Positions 30,463 to 31,846 of a stretch of 31,846 nt of DNA are shown here, piece after piece. The stretch comes from a virus, in IMG/VR virus record IMGVR_UViG_3300040808_000573, positions 1 to 31,846 of that record; one strand, 5' to 3'. A program made the translations under genes and the position numbers. Each line of letters begins with the position of its first letter. Position 1 is the stretch's first letter. The notes under the pieces are model-generated. The model made no database searches and was not told the DNA's origin. It saw nothing but the letters and a program-made list of their open reading frames with translations.

Positions 30463-30745
30463 ACGCATACTCCCACGCTTCGCGCAGTTCTTCGTAAAGG
30501 TGCACAAGGTCTGACATTAAAAAGTCTACATAAAAACAATTGATTGGCCTAATGTCGATGCCCTTCTCGTCAAACATTTCAGAGCATCTAATCTCAGCGA
30601 TGCCCCCATCGCCGTCTGTATACAGAATGGCGGCGCCGCCAGAATAGCGCCAGTCGGTCCTCTCCATGTTCTGCGCCCAGTCCATAAGCGCCTGCTCTGA
30701 TTCAAAACCGTAACGCTCAAGCAAGTCTTTACTGATGCCTTCCAT
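30446..30745 (-). CDS. Small phage protein, unknown function
   Basis: This 99-residue protein starts at ATG 30745 in a TGATG overlap with AGGAGG upstream (a GTG at 30748 is in frame). It is acidic and rich in Trp, Tyr and Asp (MDWAQNMERTDWRY, FYVDFLMSDLVHLYEELREAWEYAYEQAE). There are no recognisable motifs. Its composition resembles small phage proteins that bind host targets, but that is only a suggestion. Confidence 0.65.
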   Translation of the reverse strand: MEGISKDLLERYGFESEQALMDWAQNMERTDWRYSGGAAILYTDGDGGIAEIRCSEMFDEKGIDIRPINCFYVDFLMSDLVHLYEELREAWEYAYEQAE

Positions 30746-30924
30746 CACTGCTCCTCCTCGTCAGCGTCCAGCATAACTTCAAGCGTATCAATAGCTTGCG
30801 CAATGTCAAGTAGCAAACGCGCTTCGTTGTCGGTGAGCTGATGCTCGACAACACGAAGCACAGCGTACGCGTTGGACAGTAGGTCAGCGGCACGGGCGCG
30901 TGCGTCAGTCAGTCGTGGGGTCAT
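30745..30924 (-). CDS. Small helical protein, unknown function
   Basis: This 59-residue protein starts at ATG 30924 with AAGGAG upstream and overlaps the gene before it by 20 bases. It is all helix (RLTDARARAADLLSNAYAVL, NEARLLLDIAQAIDTLEVML) and ends in DADEEEQ, whose codons form the ribosome site for the next gene. The family is not recognised. Confidence 0.65.
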   Translation of the reverse strand: MTPRLTDARARAADLLSNAYAVLRVVEHQLTDNEARLLLDIAQAIDTLEVMLDADEEEQ

Positions 30925-31012
30925 TCCAGCTCTCCTTAATCCATTCGTCGTAAGTTAAGAAACATTTCCGGTGATAGGACCAGAACCGACACTGCTTGTA
31001 CACATCAGACAT
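30905..31012 (-). CDS. Very small ORF, unknown function
   Basis: This 35-residue ORF starts at ATG 31012 with GGAG six bases upstream, and overlaps the next gene by 20 bases. The product is basic and aromatic (YKQCRFWSYHRKCF, YDEWIKESW) with two Cys. It links its neighbours without a gap. The family is not recognised. Confidence 0.5.
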   Translation of the reverse strand: MSDVYKQCRFWSYHRKCFLTYDEWIKESWNDPTTD

Positions 31013-31046
31013 ACCATTCTCCATTACCAGTAATTAATTCACTCAT
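31005..31046 (-). CDS. 13-codon bridging mini-ORF
   Basis: ATG 31046 overlaps the upstream stop as ATGA; the frame reads MSELITGNGEWYV and stops inside the start of the next gene (8-base overlap). It contains the GGAG used by that gene. It may carry ribosomes from one gene to the next rather than make a working peptide. Confidence 0.3.
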   Translation of the reverse strand: MSELITGNGEWYV

Positions 31047-31369
31047 AACGCTATCATCCTATGGTTGATAATGACTTGCACCGTCACGTCCCAATCGGTG
31101 GAATAAGCATACGCTGCGGCCATTTGTTTTGCAATCTCAATGACACGCTCGCGCACGTCACCGTTCACGTGGTCGGACCAAAACGGTATGGTGATGACGG
31201 GCTCTCTGCTACAGTCGCAGTAAATCTTTATCAGAGCGTCCATATCGAAGCTCTCAGGCGACGTAAAGGGGTTAGGCATAGGACCGTACTGCCTAGCCTC
31301 AGCGGCCCGCACAGCGGCTTCTGCGGCGTCCTGCCCTGCCTGGATTAGTTCTGCTGTCGTCATGGTCAT
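31043..31369 (-). CDS. Small phage protein, unknown function
   Basis: This 108-residue protein starts at ATG 31369 with AGGAG six bases upstream, downstream of a CAAAAGCAAAGG word. It begins with an Ala/Gln helix (TAELIQAGQDAAEAAVRAAEARQ), then has an alpha-beta part (MDALIKIYCDCSREPVITIPFWSDHV, RERVIEIAKQMAAAYAYS) and a final strand. No catalytic motif is evident. The family is not recognised. Confidence 0.68.
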   Translation of the reverse strand: MTMTTAELIQAGQDAAEAAVRAAEARQYGPMPNPFTSPESFDMDALIKIYCDCSREPVITIPFWSDHVNGDVRERVIEIAKQMAAAYAYSTDWDVTVQVIINHRMIAL

Positions 31370-31407
31370 GGGTTGCTCCTTTGCTTTTGCACTAAGTCAG
31401 TCACGGC

Positions 31408-31605
31408 TCAAGCCCCGTACCAGTCCAGCACGCGCTCAAGCGCTTTTACCAAACGCTTCACTTGCTTCCTGTCCTCGTCGTAGTCGAAAGAGAACGTCCC
31501 CACCCTGCCCTCTTCCAAGTCCTGCTTAAAATAGCTAAGCTGTGCGGACAGCTCTTTGATTATGATGTCGTTTAATTGCTCGTCGCATATTTCAATGGTC
31601 ATCAT
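31408..31605 (-). CDS. Small conserved-type phage protein, unknown function
   Basis: This 65-residue protein starts at ATG 31605 with GGAG eight bases upstream. It reads EICDEQLNDIIIKELSAQLSYFKQDLEE, then FDYDEDRKQVKRLVKALERVLDWY. The pattern of a helix, an FxxDxxxD turn and a KKLxKAxxRVLxYY helix recurs in many phage hypothetical proteins. The leader upstream holds the 18-bp direct repeats at 31648. Confidence 0.7.
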   Translation of the reverse strand: MMTIEICDEQLNDIIIKELSAQLSYFKQDLEEGRVGTFSFDYDEDRKQVKRLVKALERVLDWYGA

Positions 31606-31647
31606 AGCTTACACTCCGTTTGAACTGTTAAGTAATCCTTACACGTT

Positions 31648-31698
31648 GCACTTTACTGCGCATAGTTTGCGGTGATTCGCGCACTTTTCTGCGCATAG
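31648..31698. repeat. Two 18-bp direct repeats in an intergenic region
   Basis: GCACTTTACTGCGCATAG (31648-31665) and GCACTTTTCTGCGCATAG (31681-31698) differ at one base and are offset by 33 bp, about three helical turns. Each contains the palindrome TGCGCA. They occupy the 115-base gap upstream of the gene at 31408. Candidates are an operator pair, an origin element or a promoter motif not yet recognised. Confidence 0.6.
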
Positions 31699-31720
31699 CG
31701 TGGGCCGTAGCGGCACACAC

Positions 31721-31846
31721 TCACAGCCCATACTCTTCCTGCCAGTCCGTTATAGCTTCCATGTAGTCGTCAATAGCTTGATAATACTTCGCGTCTAGCG
31801 CTGCCGCCAGCTCCTCTTCAAAGCCCGTGAAGCGCTTGCCAATGGC
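31721..31846 (-). CDS. C-terminal end of a small phage protein, partial
   Basis: A frame entering from the right edge stops at TGA 31723-31721, giving 41 residues. They read as charged helices (TGFEEELAAALDAKYYQAI, DDYMEAITDWQEEYGL). No family is recognisable from this fragment. It is followed by the intergenic repeats. Confidence 0.55.
   Translation of the reverse strand, partial: AIGKRFTGFEEELAAALDAKYYQAIDDYMEAITDWQEEYGL

Noticed and set aside
30795-30820. TTGACA on the minus strand inside the gene at 30745
   Set aside because: The best -10 at 16-17 bp matches only about three of six positions; it is coding sequence for LLDIAQ.
1-31846. tRNA genes, integrase, repressor or attachment sites
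   Set aside because: None seen on either strand; intergenic gaps are too short and lack cloverleaf-like sequence.

Overview
The window is a fragment of a double-stranded DNA phage genome, most likely a virulent podovirus with T7-like virion architecture. It holds a T7-type tail set (tail tubular proteins A and B, then three internal virion proteins), a HK97-fold-type capsid gene with its scaffold, a T7-type primase-helicase, a family A DNA polymerase and a gp6-like exonuclease. No integrase, repressor, tRNA, phage RNA polymerase, terminase or endolysin is visible; only the last 31 residues of a likely portal protein are present. The host cannot be read directly. A cobalamin-dependent (class II) ribonucleotide reductase, a 3TM holin of the gene-transfer-agent type and a DUF1289 protein together suggest a (marine) alphaproteobacterial host. 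That is inference.

Bases 1-18527 are all plus strand and carry the late genes: portal end, collagen-like fibre, several small proteins, scaffold, major capsid protein, an inserted HNH endonuclease, a long S74-terminated tail fibre, a run of small membrane proteins including a holin, a 1005-residue repeat protein, tail tubular proteins A and B, and three internal virion proteins. Bases 18574-31846 are all minus strand and carry the early and replication genes, transcribed from the right end inward: about 15 small accessory genes (28.1-31.8 kb), then primase-helicase, DUF1289, class II RNR, an HTH protein, DNA polymerase, SSB, exonuclease, HNH nuclease, metallophosphoesterase, DUF3310 and MazG. 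The two transcription units converge on a perfect 11-bp GC-rich hairpin at 18534-18564.

Transcription seems to rely on host sigma70. Five sites share TTGACA/T, a 17-18 bp spacer and [T/G]AAAAT preceded by TG. One lies at the start of a late sub-operon, one is inside the tail tubular A gene, and three precede SSB, the HTH/polymerase pair and primase-helicase. Translation is heavily coupled through ATGA, TAATG and TGATG overlaps. In the accessory block the Shine-Dalgarno of the next gene is written into the C-terminal Glu-Glu-Gln tail of the previous one.

The most notable features are the promoter family, two neighbouring paralogues made of xG[DSN]V tetrapeptides, the EEEQ-stop junction cassettes and repeated AAAGCAAAGG joints in the accessory block, an island rich in GATC in a genome that otherwise avoids GATC, a five-unit super-repeat in the tail fibre, and the 65-residue repeat protein. 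All counts were made by eye and family names come from motif recognition, not from database searches.
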